A stretch of 64,000 nucleotides of DNA from Nostoc calcicola FACHB-3891 (GCF_014697355.1 NZ_JACJRQ010000029.1:1-64000), one strand, 5' to 3'. Positions 25,126 to 34,019 are shown, counted from the stretch's first letter. A program made the numbers and translations. The notes: generated by a model not told the origin, from the sequence alone.

Positions 25126-26298
25126 TTATTCATCTGCATTATTTGTACTACCTTCAGCAGATTTAGTTAGCAGTACAACCTCAGAGCGGGTATAACCAGT
25201 CAACTCATCAAACTGAGTAATCATATATTGGTAGAGCGCCCAGACATCCGCCATCCGATTGCCAATACCGGAAGATATCTCATCAGGTATAAAAATATTA
25301 CCGTGCCAAGATACCTTAATCCCCTCTTTCTGGAAGTAAGCGTCTATTTCTGGACGAATATAATCCGCAGTCCCTCCGCAAAACACCATTTCTTCAATAT
25401 CCTCATCCATCTTCGAGCGCAACCACCTAGCGATCGCACGCCAATATTCATCTCTAGCAAGCAATAAAACCTTGGACATAGACTCGCCATCAAGTAGAAT
25501 CTCATCGCCTTTGCGCTTGCGTGAGAGTTTCTGCATCACCTGGGAGTCACAACTAACTCCAGCTTCTACCAACACCTCGATAATATTGGGATTATCAGGG
25601 CTTAGTCCCGATGTCTTGGAAGTAAAATTATTCACCAGCCAAGACATACCAAAATTGCTGGTTATTCCTGCGCCAATTGAACCACTGCGAAAAGTGAAAA
25701 TACTTGCGTTGCGATAACCAAGCATCACATACATCGAAGGAGGCATATTATCGCCAAGCGATCGCCTACGGTGAAAAAATATCCCACTACCCTCAGAAGC
25801 TGCATCATAACGAAGTATTTTTACCCGCATCTTACCTGCTGGTGTATCAAATCCTCGAAACGCATCCTTCAACCGAACTTGTAACTGTTCTTTGTCTTGC
25901 ACTTCACCGGGCGGTAGCAGAATGCTCAAGTAAGCTGCAACATCATTACCCAAGTTCAACTTCTCCTTAGCCAGCCAAAATGCACCACAAATTTTAGGGA
26001 CTGCTAGTTCGTACTTTAGCTCCTTCAGCTGCGATATACCCCCAAACCGACGACGGGCAAGCTCTCCCAAGGCGCAATACTCATCACCTATTCCTACCCA
26101 AGTACGAGATTCAGGATTACCTTCTTGTTGAATGCTCTCAATCGAAGCTTTAGTAATATCTGCTACTTCTGAGTCGAAAAGTAAAACAACAGGCTTTCCC
26201 TCTGGATACTCTTGAGCGATCGCCTTGGTTTTACTTGCACCCATGTCAATCGTAATTACTACCTTTTTTACGTCTGTTTTCTCATTAGTTTTGGGCAT
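25126..26298 (-). CDS. Second actin-like ATPase (ParM-like, divergent)
   Basis: 390 residues. ITIDMGASKTKAIAQ fits the phosphate 1 loop of actin-like ATPases, and EEMVFCGGTADYIRP fits the adenosine motif. The phosphate 2 place reads YVMLGYRNASIFTF, lacking the usual DxGxxT aspartate, so hydrolysis may be impaired or the fold diverged. It is unlike the first ParM in sequence. No small adaptor gene follows; the nearest candidate lies about 2.2 kb upstream on the same strand beyond the AhpD/TetR pair. A role in segregation or in a cytoskeleton-like filament is inferred. Confidence 0.7.
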   Translation of the reverse strand: MPKTNEKTDVKKVVITIDMGASKTKAIAQEYPEGKPVVLLFDSEVADITKASIESIQQEGNPESRTWVGIGDEYCALGELARRRFGGISQLKELKYELAVPKICGAFWLAKEKLNLGNDVAAYLSILLPPGEVQDKEQLQVRLKDAFRGFDTPAGKMRVKILRYDAASEGSGIFFHRRRSLGDNMPPSMYVMLGYRNASIFTFRSGSIGAGITSNFGMSWLVNNFTSKTSGLSPDNPNIIEVLVEAGVSCDSQVMQKLSRKRKGDEILLDGESMSKVLLLARDEYWRAIARWLRSKMDEDIEEMVFCGGTADYIRPEIDAYFQKEGIKVSWHGNIFIPDEISSGIGNRMADVWALYQYMITQFDELTGYTRSEVVLLTKSAEGSTNNADE

Positions 26299-26973
26299 AT
26301 TTTTATCTTTTATTACCTTTTACTATCGTTCCCAATTTAACCGAAATGGGAAAAATACTGTGGTGTAAAACACTTTCTTTACAAGGTTTAACAGCTTTTT
26401 TACATACAAAGTGCGTAGAGAAAAAACTATTACGGCGATGTTCTTCGATGGCGCTACAGCATTCATACTCAACTCCATTGAGTAGAGAGTCCAGTGCAAA
26501 CTGCCAGCAAGCAACCAAGTTCAAATTTCCACGGGACTAATTGAAGTAACTCCATAGCACTAATACTAAATCCAAACCGTAGATTCTAAGTACACTAATG
26601 TACTAAAAACTGCTTTAATATTCACTGATCAAATCACCTCCTAAATCATGACTAAATTACCCCAATCACACCCAAATTCTGTATCAACTAAAAGTTGAAT
26701 TATTAAACAAAATTAGCTTTTTGCCTGTAATTCAAACAATGCGATTGTCATCATCACACCCCGTATTACCTCAACCATCCCCGCAATTACCCCACTAAAA
26801 AGTATCGCAATTGTGCAGTCTTATACGATAACAAGGTATGTCAAATGGGGTTAATTACACATTTGCTTTGCTGTCAAATTTTTGATCGCAGCTTTTACAG
26901 ATGAGATACATGAAGTGATTATTCCAGGCGATCGCACCTCTAAAACTAGAATGCGATCGCCTTTCTAGTTCGG
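26299..26973. other. Intergenic region upstream of the second actin-like gene
   Basis: 675 bp with no supported gene. It contains one copy of ACAAGGTATG (26831-26840) preceded by a GTGCAGTC word, a combination seen again twice upstream of the mobilization genes. HIP1-type GCGATCGC sites lie near the ahpD end (26929 and 26953). Confidence 0.6.
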
Positions 26974-27546
26974 TCAAATACTGTTGATGCCCTCGACCAA
27001 AGGCTTTGACCAAATGTATGGCTGAAATGGTTTATCAAGGGGCGTTTTAGCAATGTGATTTGTGTAGTTGTGCATCACTTTAATTGCTATGCCCAGAATG
27101 ACTTCTAGGACTTGCTGTTTACCATAACCAGCTGCTAAAAATTCCTCAATTTCACTATCTTCAACCCAACCCCGTGCTTGAATCATTCGTTGTGTAAAAT
27201 GACGTAGTGCTTGTAATTTTGGATCTTGGAGTGGGGTGCCATCACGTAACGCTTGGATATCTTCACTCTTCATACCCATCATCTTTGCCAAGCCGGAATG
27301 GGCTGCCATGCAGTAGTGACACTCGTGTTCATAATTCACTGTTAAATAAATAATTTGCTGTTCAATTGGGCTGAAACTTGTCGTAGCAAACAAATCCCAT
27401 AGTGCCATCGAACCTTTAAGTAATGCAGGTGCTTGGGCGAAAACTCCCTCTAAATTTGGAATAAACCCAAACGTTTGTTGTGCGTGAACTAATGCCGCTT
27501 TAGAGTCTTGAGGTGCGGTATCAATCGTGTGAATAGTAAATTCCAT
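26974..27546 (-). CDS. AhpD-family (carboxymuconolactone decarboxylase-like) protein
   Basis: 190 residues. The core HECHYCMAAHSG carries the CxxC pair and downstream histidine of AhpD-type alkylhydroperoxidase/carboxymuconolactone-decarboxylase proteins, with the preceding glutamate in YEHEC. Members act as disulfide reductants for peroxiredoxin systems or in small-molecule metabolism. It is cytoplasmic and full length. Divergent from a TetR regulator, with a perfect palindrome in the gap, so it is very likely that regulator's target and induced by an unknown compound or oxidative stress. It looks like cargo, unrelated to replication. Confidence 0.85.
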   Translation of the reverse strand: MEFTIHTIDTAPQDSKAALVHAQQTFGFIPNLEGVFAQAPALLKGSMALWDLFATTSFSPIEQQIIYLTVNYEHECHYCMAAHSGLAKMMGMKSEDIQALRDGTPLQDPKLQALRHFTQRMIQARGWVEDSEIEEFLAAGYGKQQVLEVILGIAIKVMHNYTNHIAKTPLDKPFQPYIWSKPLVEGINSI

Positions 27547-27568
27547 CGGTTGTTGCCTTAAATATGCG

Positions 27569-27635
27569 CTTCAAGTAGACAAGCTTGTCTACTTGAAGTT
27601 GGTGCTATTGTATTTCAAAGGAGACAATATTGTCT
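27569..27635. promoter_or_regulatory. Two TetR-type operators between ahpD-like and tetR genes
   Basis: A perfect 30-bp palindrome at 27569-27598, core AGACAAGCTTGTCT, and a shorter palindrome AGACAATATTGTCT at 27622-27635 share AGACAANNTTGTCT. The second overlaps the start codon and lies next to the AAAGGAG ribosome site of the regulator gene, so binding would block its own expression; the first sits 23 bp from the ahpD-like start. Confidence 0.85.
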
Positions 27636-28223
27636 ACTCATCCAACTATGACTGCCCAATCAAGCCACGCTCGACAACAAATCCTAGAAACGGCTTCTGA
27701 ACTCTTTTATCAGAAGGGAATTCAGCATGTCGGCATTAATGAAGTCATTGCAGTATCAGGTGTTGCTAAACGCACACTTTACCGTTGGTTTCCGTCTAAA
27801 GACCTGTTAATCGAGGAAGTGATGAAATATCGCGCTGTTCAGTGGTTACGCTGGTTTGAGGATGCAGTGTCAGAGCTAGGCATTACACCCAAAGAACGCT
27901 TACTAGCAACGTTTGATGTGTTGCGTGAGTGGTACTCAAGTCCCAATTTTCGCGGTTGTCCGTTCATCAATGCTGTTTTAGAAATTGCCGATGCCTCTCA
28001 TAAAGCACATCAAGTTTCAGTAGACTTACGAGAGTCGATTCGACAAATTATTGTGCGCTTGGCAGCTGAGGCTGGTATCAAAAATCCAGAATTTTTTTCA
28101 CAACAGTACCTTCTGCTGATTGGAGGAGCCAGCTTAATGGCAACAATCGAACAGTCAGCCAACGGAGCAACATTTGCTCAAAGTGCCCTCTCAGTTCTGA
28201 TTGATGCGAATATAGAAAATTGA
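27630..28223 (+). CDS. TetR-family transcriptional regulator
   Basis: About 197 residues. The N-terminal HTH is classic TetR: ARQQILETASELFYQKGIQH, INEVIAVSGVAKRTLYRWFPSKDLL in the next turn (quoted in part: SGVAKRTLYRWFPSK). The C-terminal ligand domain is YxxxxRGCPFINAVLE-type, as in regulators of the AcrR/YxaF sort. The TTG start has an excellent AAAGGAG 6 bp upstream; an in-frame ATG 18 bp later is the alternative. Divergent from the ahpD-like gene and flanked by matched palindromes, so it probably represses both. Confidence 0.9.
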   Translation: MSTHPTMTAQSSHARQQILETASELFYQKGIQHVGINEVIAVSGVAKRTLYRWFPSKDLLIEEVMKYRAVQWLRWFEDAVSELGITPKERLLATFDVLREWYSSPNFRGCPFINAVLEIADASHKAHQVSVDLRESIRQIIVRLAAEAGIKNPEFFSQQYLLLIGGASLMATIEQSANGATFAQSALSVLIDANIEN

Positions 28224-28527
28224 CATCGGCACTTACATGAAAGAAATTAGGTAGGCTAAAAACCTTTGCTTGACTCGTGCGCGAATCTTCGGTTCGATGC
28301 TCTATTCCAACAAGTCGCTTGTACCATAACTTATACTCCCTCAACAGCACCCGCGATAGCGTTCGCGGAGCGTCTGCTCCAGAAGCGCCGACCTGTCGGT
28401 TCGCACTCTAGGAGATATTGCCCACAACGACAAACAGAACAAGGACAGGACTTACGCAAGTATCACAAGCAAAGGCAGAGAGTATGCTTTTCTCCAACAC
28501 CTAACCATCGATATCCTCATAATTCCC
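28224..28527. other. Intergenic region with GC-rich palindromic repeat
   Basis: 304 bp. Holds the GCGATAGCGTTCGCGGAGCG-type repeat at about 28350-28410 (GAGCGTCTGCTCC hairpin next to it), a common nostocalean interspersed element. No gene is supported. Confidence 0.6.
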
Positions 28528-29106
28528 TCACTCCAGACGAAATCCTGCATCAACTTCTATTTCTGCCTTAGCAATTGGGTCATCCTCCTCATCATTAAAG
28601 AACCCATCATCTTCGGAATCTTCTTCCAAAACATTTGATCCGACTGGTTCTGTCGCAACAGGTAACGACACAGGACTTGGCCCAGTGGAATCAAAAAAAG
28701 AAACTGAAGGGGGAACCGAATTAGCTGAAATAGGAGTTATTTCGACGCCATTAGTTCCAACTGTTGGTTGTAACCCAGTTGCACCTTGCGAGAAAACTCC
28801 ACTATGAGGATTAACAAGAACTACCTGGGGCAACCCCTCCATCCCAAACGTCCGTTTCATTTTAATGATCTGAACTTCCAGTTGCGCGATCGCATCATGA
28901 AGGGCTGACTGCAATTCAACACCAGATACACCCGCAGCAGATAGCGCAAATGGTAGGTAATACGCCCGCAGCGCCTCACATACTAACTCAGTTTGCCCTC
29001 GCTTCTTCGACTGGAGATAGCTAATTACTATACCGTCCTCCATATCTTTATTCCGCATGATACGCGCCAACTCAACCGAATCAGCTGGCTTACTCGCTCT
29101 TGCCAT
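28528..29106 (-). CDS. Hypothetical DNA-binding/adaptor-like protein with acidic tail
   Basis: 192 residues when started at the ATG giving MARASKPADS. The first ~90 residues are helical (VELARIMRNKDMEDGIVISY, RGQTELVCEALRAYYLPFAL) and resemble a ribbon-helix-helix or ParR-type DNA-binding part. The rest is low complexity, Pro/Ser/Val-rich, then strongly acidic (EEDSEDDGFFNDEEDD). This layout, DNA-binding head plus acidic tail, is like plasmid partition adaptors. It is on the same strand as the second actin-like gene, with the AhpD/TetR pair between them. The role is inferred. Confidence 0.5.
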   Translation of the reverse strand: MARASKPADSVELARIMRNKDMEDGIVISYLQSKKRGQTELVCEALRAYYLPFALSAAGVSGVELQSALHDAIAQLEVQIIKMKRTFGMEGLPQVVLVNPHSGVFSQGATGLQPTVGTNGVEITPISANSVPPSVSFFDSTGPSPVSLPVATEPVGSNVLEEDSEDDGFFNDEEDDPIAKAEIEVDAGFRLE

Positions 29107-29916
29107 AACTTCTCTTCTATATAACGTGCAAATCAAGCTTCTCAGTAAGCTATTTGTCAATACTCATACTTTAACCATACGGCGGGAGAACTCACCCCCG
29201 TATTTACTCCGAACTACCTCAATTCACACACTAATTACCCCAATTAAGTGAAATTGGGTTTGATTTTTGTCAATCAAAATAAATAATTAACTGAAAAATA
29301 AACTCTGACAATCCCCATAATTGAGGTATTCTGAGGGCAAATTAACCCAATTTTTTCAGCATTACGTCGAAGTTAATCAACTTAGGATAGAACCCCACAA
29401 TCCGCTCTGTATCTGATTTACTACAGTTGCACTCCACAACAGACTATTGCTGTCGCCGTACAGTCCTGTAACTAAAACAAGGTATGTTTAGTAGGGTCAT
29501 TTTATCACTAAGGTTATTATCAATAAACTAGATTAATTGACAGTCCTTTAATACCAATCGTCTTATTTTGTAGCACAAAATACTACTTTTGTCCTATATT
29601 TACTGTTTGATAAATAAACAGATTGAAAAAATAATACCTATAAATAATTGTAATTACGTATAATTTAATTCACGATAATGGATAGCACCCACTACGCGAT
29701 CGCACGCTGGCGACATAACCATACAATCTCTACAACCCAACAATTGCAGCATTAACAATAAGGTTTACGGCTTCAGTGTCACTTACAAGACGAACCATAA
29801 GATATTACCTTGTATCCTTATCACAAGTTACAGTACTCTCACTGGCGGCATCTAAATCAAGTATAGTTTATACCAAAAGTAGCAGCGATATTGTCCGCAA
29901 TTGAGACCATACACTG
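29107..29916. other. Intergenic region upstream of mobC-like gene, candidate oriT area
   Basis: 810 bp, AT-rich in parts, no credible gene. Contents: an inverted repeat ACCCCAATT/AAATTGGGTT near 29234-29258, a second copy of ACAAGGTATG (29477-29486) following GTACAGTCCTG, and a GCGATCGC site near 29698. Transfer origins usually lie just upstream of the accessory protein and relaxase genes, so oriT is most likely here, but I cannot point to a nick site. Confidence 0.5.
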
Positions 29917-30351
29917 TTGTCAGATTTCCGGTTATCCCCAACTCCCTCAGTGCAGTCTCTAACTATGCCACTCAGTCCCGCAGTGAAACAAGGTATGGTA
30001 AGTAACCCCATAAAGCGAACTAAATCTATCAAGGTATACCTCTTTGAGGAAGAGAAAACTACCATTGAGGAAAAAGCGATCGCCACAGGGGTAACTGCAT
30101 CTGAATATTTACGTTCCTGTGGGTTAAGGCGGGTACTAACGGCAAAACCATCTGCCGACTTGATAACTATCCGCGCGACTGCTGGAAACCTCAAAAGCGA
30201 ACTGATGATGTTATCTCACTTAGCAAAGGAAACAAATAACCAGCAAATTTTGGATACTGTTAATAATGCGATCGCACTCGTAGATCAGACTATAGCTGCT
30301 GCATTTAACCTAGACGTTCCAGACAAATCACCCTCAAGCCAAGATAAATAA
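29917..30351 (+). CDS. mobC: MobC-like relaxosome accessory protein
   Basis: 144 residues or fewer. The core RTKSIKVYLFEEEKTTIEEK followed by ATGVTASEYLRSCGLRR is the ribbon-helix-helix part of MobC/MbeC-type accessory proteins, which bind oriT and help the relaxase melt DNA. A helical C-terminal part follows (NLKSELMMLSHLAKE). Three in-frame ATG codons precede the domain (residues 1, 17, 27); the third begins closest to the conserved part. It is 41 bp upstream of the relaxase gene, the usual arrangement. Confidence 0.8.
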   Translation: MSDFRLSPTPSVQSLTMPLSPAVKQGMVSNPIKRTKSIKVYLFEEEKTTIEEKAIATGVTASEYLRSCGLRRVLTAKPSADLITIRATAGNLKSELMMLSHLAKETNNQQILDTVNNAIALVDQTIAAAFNLDVPDKSPSSQDK

Positions 30352-30392
30352 GGCATTACAGGTTCTATATATCCACTTTAAACTCCCTCGAT

Positions 30393-31901
30393 TTGATTCC
30401 CGTCATTTATAAAAAACCGAATTTTCTCGACACGCTCAAGTATGTCTTGGGGAAAGATGATGCTGCGATTGTCGATACTAATATGATGGGAACAAAGCCA
30501 GATGAATTTAACCAGCAGTTTCTCAACATCAAGTACACCAAAAAAGCAGTTAAACGGCAGTGTGCCCACCTCATTATCTCAATCGCACACCACCCTAACT
30601 ACCACGAGCATTTATCAGACAGTCAGTACAGCTATGTAGCAAGGGAATATCTCAAAGACATGGGATACTTACCCAAGGAAGAATCATCAGTAGCAGCGAC
30701 GAGTCAGTTCGTTGCAGTACGCCACCACGATCGCGACCACGAACACCTGCACATAATTGCTTCCCGAATTCGGTTAGATAGCAGTTTAGTTAATGATTCC
30801 TATGATTATTTCAACTCCCAAGTCTCAACTAGACGCATCGCGGCGGAACTAGGATTAGAGGTGACACCGACAACGAATGAAGCCGTCGCCTCTAAGTTAC
30901 AGCAAGAGTATGGCATAACTGCACTCACCAGCCCCAACCGCTCGAAAAGTATTAGAGCAGTCAATAGTAAGCACAAAACCCCAACAAGTAAGGAAATTAT
31001 TCGCCAAGCAATAGGGGAAGCCATCAAGGATAGTCCCACTGTTTCCACCTTCATCCAACGCTTGGAGGAAAACAACATTGGGGTATTGCCTAAAATGCGG
31101 CGGGAGGAACTACTAGGCTTTACCTACATCCATAATGATGTGAAAATCGCTGGTTATCAAGTATACAAACCCTATAGTTGGAACAAACTGCTGTCTGAAT
31201 ACGGAATAACATACGACCAAGAGAAAGATAAAGAAGTAATTCAACAAGCTAAAGCCAGAGCAATTAACCGCATAAATATTAATATTATAAGTAATAATGA
31301 ATACTTGTATGCTGATAAACCTACTAGCAGCAGTAGAAGTGATGGTAATGGCGATACCGATAGTAACTCCAAAATGTTTATTAGCACAAAAGTACTAAAT
31401 AGTAATTATCCAGATCAAATTTCGACAATACAACCAAAATTAGAAGATAAACCCACGTCGGAAGCAAATAAGGTTAAGAAAAAAGTACAGCCGCATGTGA
31501 AGGAACAGCACCCACAACAGGATATTTCAGAAGAAAACCGTCTATCCACTGCTCAACAAATCCTGCAAGAGCAATCTTCCCCTACTCCCCCTTTTCCTAA
31601 CCTTCTCCCTTCTAACCTCAAACATCTGCCTTGTACAATCACTGACTATATGCTTGTTACCAATAATTTCCGTATCAAAGGACGGGAATTGAGTGCGAGT
31701 TTAGATACCAATATTCTGATTGTTTACCGTCATGGGGATAATACTCCTGTGATGCAAACCTGCTATAGTCAGGGAAACTGGTACGAAGAGATACCAACTC
31801 GACTAACAACAAACGAAATCGAGCAAATTGAAAGCTTGCGTGTCTTTACCCAACAAGCATTAATGGGTAAGTTGCGATCGCAAAGAGGTATTGAGCAATA
31901 G
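30393..31901 (+). CDS. Relaxase / mobilization nuclease (MOBP-like)
   Basis: 502 residues. Nicks one strand at oriT and pilots it during transfer. N terminus MIPVIYKKPNFLDTLKYVLG is typical of PF03432-type relaxases, so the TTG start is probably real although no ATG is available. The metal-binding histidine motif is RHHDRDHEHLHIIASRI (HxDxxHxHxH pattern) and SIAHHPNY lies upstream as motif II. The C-terminal ~200 residues are low complexity and then a small folded part (LGRELSASLDTNI-like). No coupling protein or mating-pair genes are seen, so the plasmid looks mobilizable rather than self-transmissible in this window. Confidence 0.85.
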   Translation: MIPVIYKKPNFLDTLKYVLGKDDAAIVDTNMMGTKPDEFNQQFLNIKYTKKAVKRQCAHLIISIAHHPNYHEHLSDSQYSYVAREYLKDMGYLPKEESSVAATSQFVAVRHHDRDHEHLHIIASRIRLDSSLVNDSYDYFNSQVSTRRIAAELGLEVTPTTNEAVASKLQQEYGITALTSPNRSKSIRAVNSKHKTPTSKEIIRQAIGEAIKDSPTVSTFIQRLEENNIGVLPKMRREELLGFTYIHNDVKIAGYQVYKPYSWNKLLSEYGITYDQEKDKEVIQQAKARAINRININIISNNEYLYADKPTSSSRSDGNGDTDSNSKMFISTKVLNSNYPDQISTIQPKLEDKPTSEANKVKKKVQPHVKEQHPQQDISEENRLSTAQQILQEQSSPTPPFPNLLPSNLKHLPCTITDYMLVTNNFRIKGRELSASLDTNILIVYRHGDNTPVMQTCYSQGNWYEEIPTRLTTNEIEQIESLRVFTQQALMGKLRSQRGIEQ

Positions 31902-31973
31902 TAAATCTGTTGTTAGAGAAAACTTAATCCACGGTGCCTCTATGACTGTGGGTAAAAAGCTGTTGGGAATTAC

Positions 31974-32021
31974 TATCGTCTTTACGAAGTGTTCAAATTT
32001 GAATACTTCGTAAAGACGATA
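31974..32021. repeat. 48-bp near-perfect palindrome
   Basis: TATCGTCTTTACGAAGT at the left pairs with ACTTCGTAAAGACGATA at the right, and the centre TTCAAATTTGAA is itself palindromic; only one pair (G/T) is mismatched. It lies 73 bp after the relaxase stop. No T run follows, so it is not a simple terminator. Confidence 0.85.
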
Positions 32022-32108
32022 TCCTACTCAGGTGAAAAAATCCTAATATCGTTTATCTCTGTGGGTTTGTGTGGGTTTGCACATAACCCCATAGGAAATA
32101 ACTCTACC

Positions 32109-32147
32109 TTGTTCTAGCTATATTAAATTATAAAAGTAACTAGAACT
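32109..32147. promoter_or_regulatory. Interrupted inverted repeat upstream of the Cys-rich protein gene
   Basis: TTGTTCTAG ... CTAGAAC arms around an AT-rich centre, about 16 bp before the start codon of the next gene. The same element in reverse orientation lies at 33571-33609. Possibly a regulator's binding site or a promoter element. Confidence 0.55.
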
Positions 32148-32162
32148 AAAGGATGGTAAGCT

Positions 32163-32843
32163 ATGTCTAAGAAAAAATGCGGACTTGGATTTGACTGTGC
32201 CAGTATGATGCAATACCCAGGCATAGACTCTGGCGACTGCTTAAATTACAAAACCTGTGGGAGTGCGGTTCAACTAAGCCCCGATGAAGAACTCGAACTT
32301 GTTCGTATTCGGGAAGAACAAATGCGCCAGTATCAAGAACAAATTCGCCTGACCCGTCGTTCTGCCGCTATCATGATGCTGATGAGGCGCGGTTGCCCAC
32401 AATCACCAGAATCGTTAAGTGTTATCCCGGCCATTGAGGCGATCGCCACCACATTGGATAATATTCGTACTGGGCTTACCAACTTCGACGGACAGTACAT
32501 TGCGCCACCTGGTTGCGAACTCCACATCTACAATGTCAAACGATCCAGTGGTACGTACTCGTACTATAAACTAACCGCCGAAAACGCAATGTTTGCACCT
32601 TCAGAGAAAGAAAAAGAAGTACGGGTAATTCACCTCAGCCATCAGCATGATGCGCGGTATATAGAAGCACAACTTGGTATCGAACGGCGGAACAAGTTAA
32701 CCCAAGTGCGAACACTGCTTCACAACGCAAGCACATTGCTTGAGGAAGCAACACGCCTACTCGAACAAACCACAGATATGAACAGTCCAAATGCTACAGT
32801 TGAAGTTTTCAACAGTGATGAAATTATACCCATCAACTCATAA
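32163..32843 (+). CDS. Hypothetical protein with Cys-rich N terminus
   Basis: 226 residues. The first 35 residues hold four cysteines: KKCGLGFDCASMMQYPG, then GDCLNYKTCG, a spacing that could bind zinc or an iron-sulfur cluster. A coiled segment follows (ELELVRIREEQMRQYQEQIR), then a folded middle (GCELHIYNVKRSSGTYSYYK) and a helical C terminus. I have no family for it. It is preceded by a purine-rich AAAGGATGG ribosome site. It probably belongs to plasmid-conserved genes next to the relaxase, but its function is unknown. Confidence 0.65.
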   Translation: MSKKKCGLGFDCASMMQYPGIDSGDCLNYKTCGSAVQLSPDEELELVRIREEQMRQYQEQIRLTRRSAAIMMLMRRGCPQSPESLSVIPAIEAIATTLDNIRTGLTNFDGQYIAPPGCELHIYNVKRSSGTYSYYKLTAENAMFAPSEKEKEVRVIHLSHQHDARYIEAQLGIERRNKLTQVRTLLHNASTLLEEATRLLEQTTDMNSPNATVEVFNSDEIIPINS

Positions 32844-33016
32844 AACCAGCAAAAAGGGAAAATTTACTTCATTACTGCCACAAAATATAGATACTGAAAT
32901 ACAGGATTATCTTATCTGTAAAGCTGCTTTATCTACCAGTACGCTGTGACGGTTACGATCGAATTGCTCTGATAGGTATGCCAACAGGCTAAAAACCGAC
33001 TAGGGAGAAATGAAAA

Positions 33017-33373
33017 ATGACCATAATTTTTAGAGAATGGCTCAAACAATTTAAAAATCAAGATGCACCCTTTGGTGATTTATGGAGTGATGCCACATCG
33101 ACTAAAAGAGGAAGATTTCAAGATAAGATTTCAGACTCTTGGCAGGGTGACACTATAGAAAGCTTAATAGAGTTTATGGTTAAAAACGAAGCATCATATC
33201 AATCTCATAATGTTCTTAATGAAGCTAATGAGGCGTATCATAATTATTTAGGTTTAGAACCTATAAAATCATCTAAATTGGAAGAGTTAGAGAACCAACT
33301 TAAAGCTAAATATTACGCAGAACGTCTACAGCACGATACAAGATTATGTATTTTATATAGGAATCCTACTTGA
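33017..33373 (+). CDS. YozE/SAM-like small protein, C terminus replaced by a MITE
   Basis: 118 residues. IFREWLKQFKNQDAPFGDLW resembles the start of YozE_SAM-like small helical proteins of unknown function, followed by IESLIEFMVKNEASYQSHNV and a helical rest. The last five codons (YRNPT) and stop lie inside the ATAGGAATCC MITE, so the natural C terminus has been cut off and capped by the insertion. AGGGAGAAATG gives a good ribosome site. It may still be functional if only a tail was lost. Confidence 0.6.
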   Translation: MTIIFREWLKQFKNQDAPFGDLWSDATSTKRGRFQDKISDSWQGDTIESLIEFMVKNEASYQSHNVLNEANEAYHNYLGLEPIKSSKLEELENQLKAKYYAERLQHDTRLCILYRNPT

Positions 33374-33445
33374 ATCTTGCTCAGTATACTGAGAAGTCAA
33401 GCTTCTAGGCAGCTTGATTGTTCAAAAATCAAATAGGAGTCCTAT
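33357..33445. mobile_element. MITE-like element, second copy
   Basis: 89 bp bounded by ATAGGAATCC and GGAGTCCTAT. The right 35 bp (TTGTTCAAAAATCAAATAGG and on) are identical to the 16605 copy; the interiors differ in length and sequence. It overlaps the 3' end of the upstream gene. Confidence 0.8.
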
Positions 33446-34019
33446 ATTTAAACAAAATTAAACCCCCCTTTATGAGTTTGATCCCCATATAGGTGTCACA
33501 TAAGGGGGTCACTGTAGTTCTGCTACCCGACTACAGTGATGCCCAATTCAGTTACAGAGAGCAATCCACTTTGTTCTAGTTACTTTAAATAAAATAATAG
33601 CTAGAACAAACAACAACTCAAAATTGAAAAACTACAGAAGGGTAAAAAATTAGGCAGACATAAAATTATCAAGCTGCTACCACACTAATTTAGCTTTCTC
33701 CTCAAACTACAAACATCAGCACAATGGCAAACATTAAGAATGTTACTACTGATTTAGCATTAAGCAAGAAGTAATTGAGAAGTTTGTATATTTTTTTCAT
33801 ACTTAAATTTTGAGATCACGCCAAATATGTCTTCAGGAGCCATGTTCTAAGTAATAATTATAATTACATGTATTAACAGTTACATTTATCTTGTAAATAG
33901 AAATTAGAAAATTGTTTAATAAATTACCGATATAGAGAAAGTAAAATCAAAGTCTAAGGGTATTTTAGTGCCAAAAAGTAAAAATTTATATTTAAATTTA
34001 TAAGTTTAATTGTTTATAT
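33446..34019. other. Intergenic region before the 2800-residue gene
   Basis: 574 bp with no gene. Holds a hairpin at 33509-33539 (TCACTGTAGT / ACTACAGTGA), the reversed TTGTTCTAG...CTAGAACAA element at 33571-33609, and an AT-rich stretch up to the start codon that probably contains the promoter. No ribosome site stands out; the sequence before the ATG is nearly all A and T. Confidence 0.6.
33571..33609. promoter_or_regulatory. Interrupted inverted repeat, reverse copy
   Basis: TTGTTCTAG ... CTAGAACAA around an AT-rich centre. Read backwards it matches the 32109 element nearly base for base, including GTAACTAGAAC, so the two form an inverted pair 1.4 kb apart. Confidence 0.55.

Noticed and set aside
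26303-26540. Short overlapping frames on both strands upstream of the second actin-like gene
   Set aside because: No ribosome sites, no family features, and each frame conflicts with the others.
28266-28571. 101-residue + strand frame near the TetR gene
   Set aside because: It runs through a GC-rich interspersed palindrome and overlaps the end of the gene on the other strand; composition is not coding-like.
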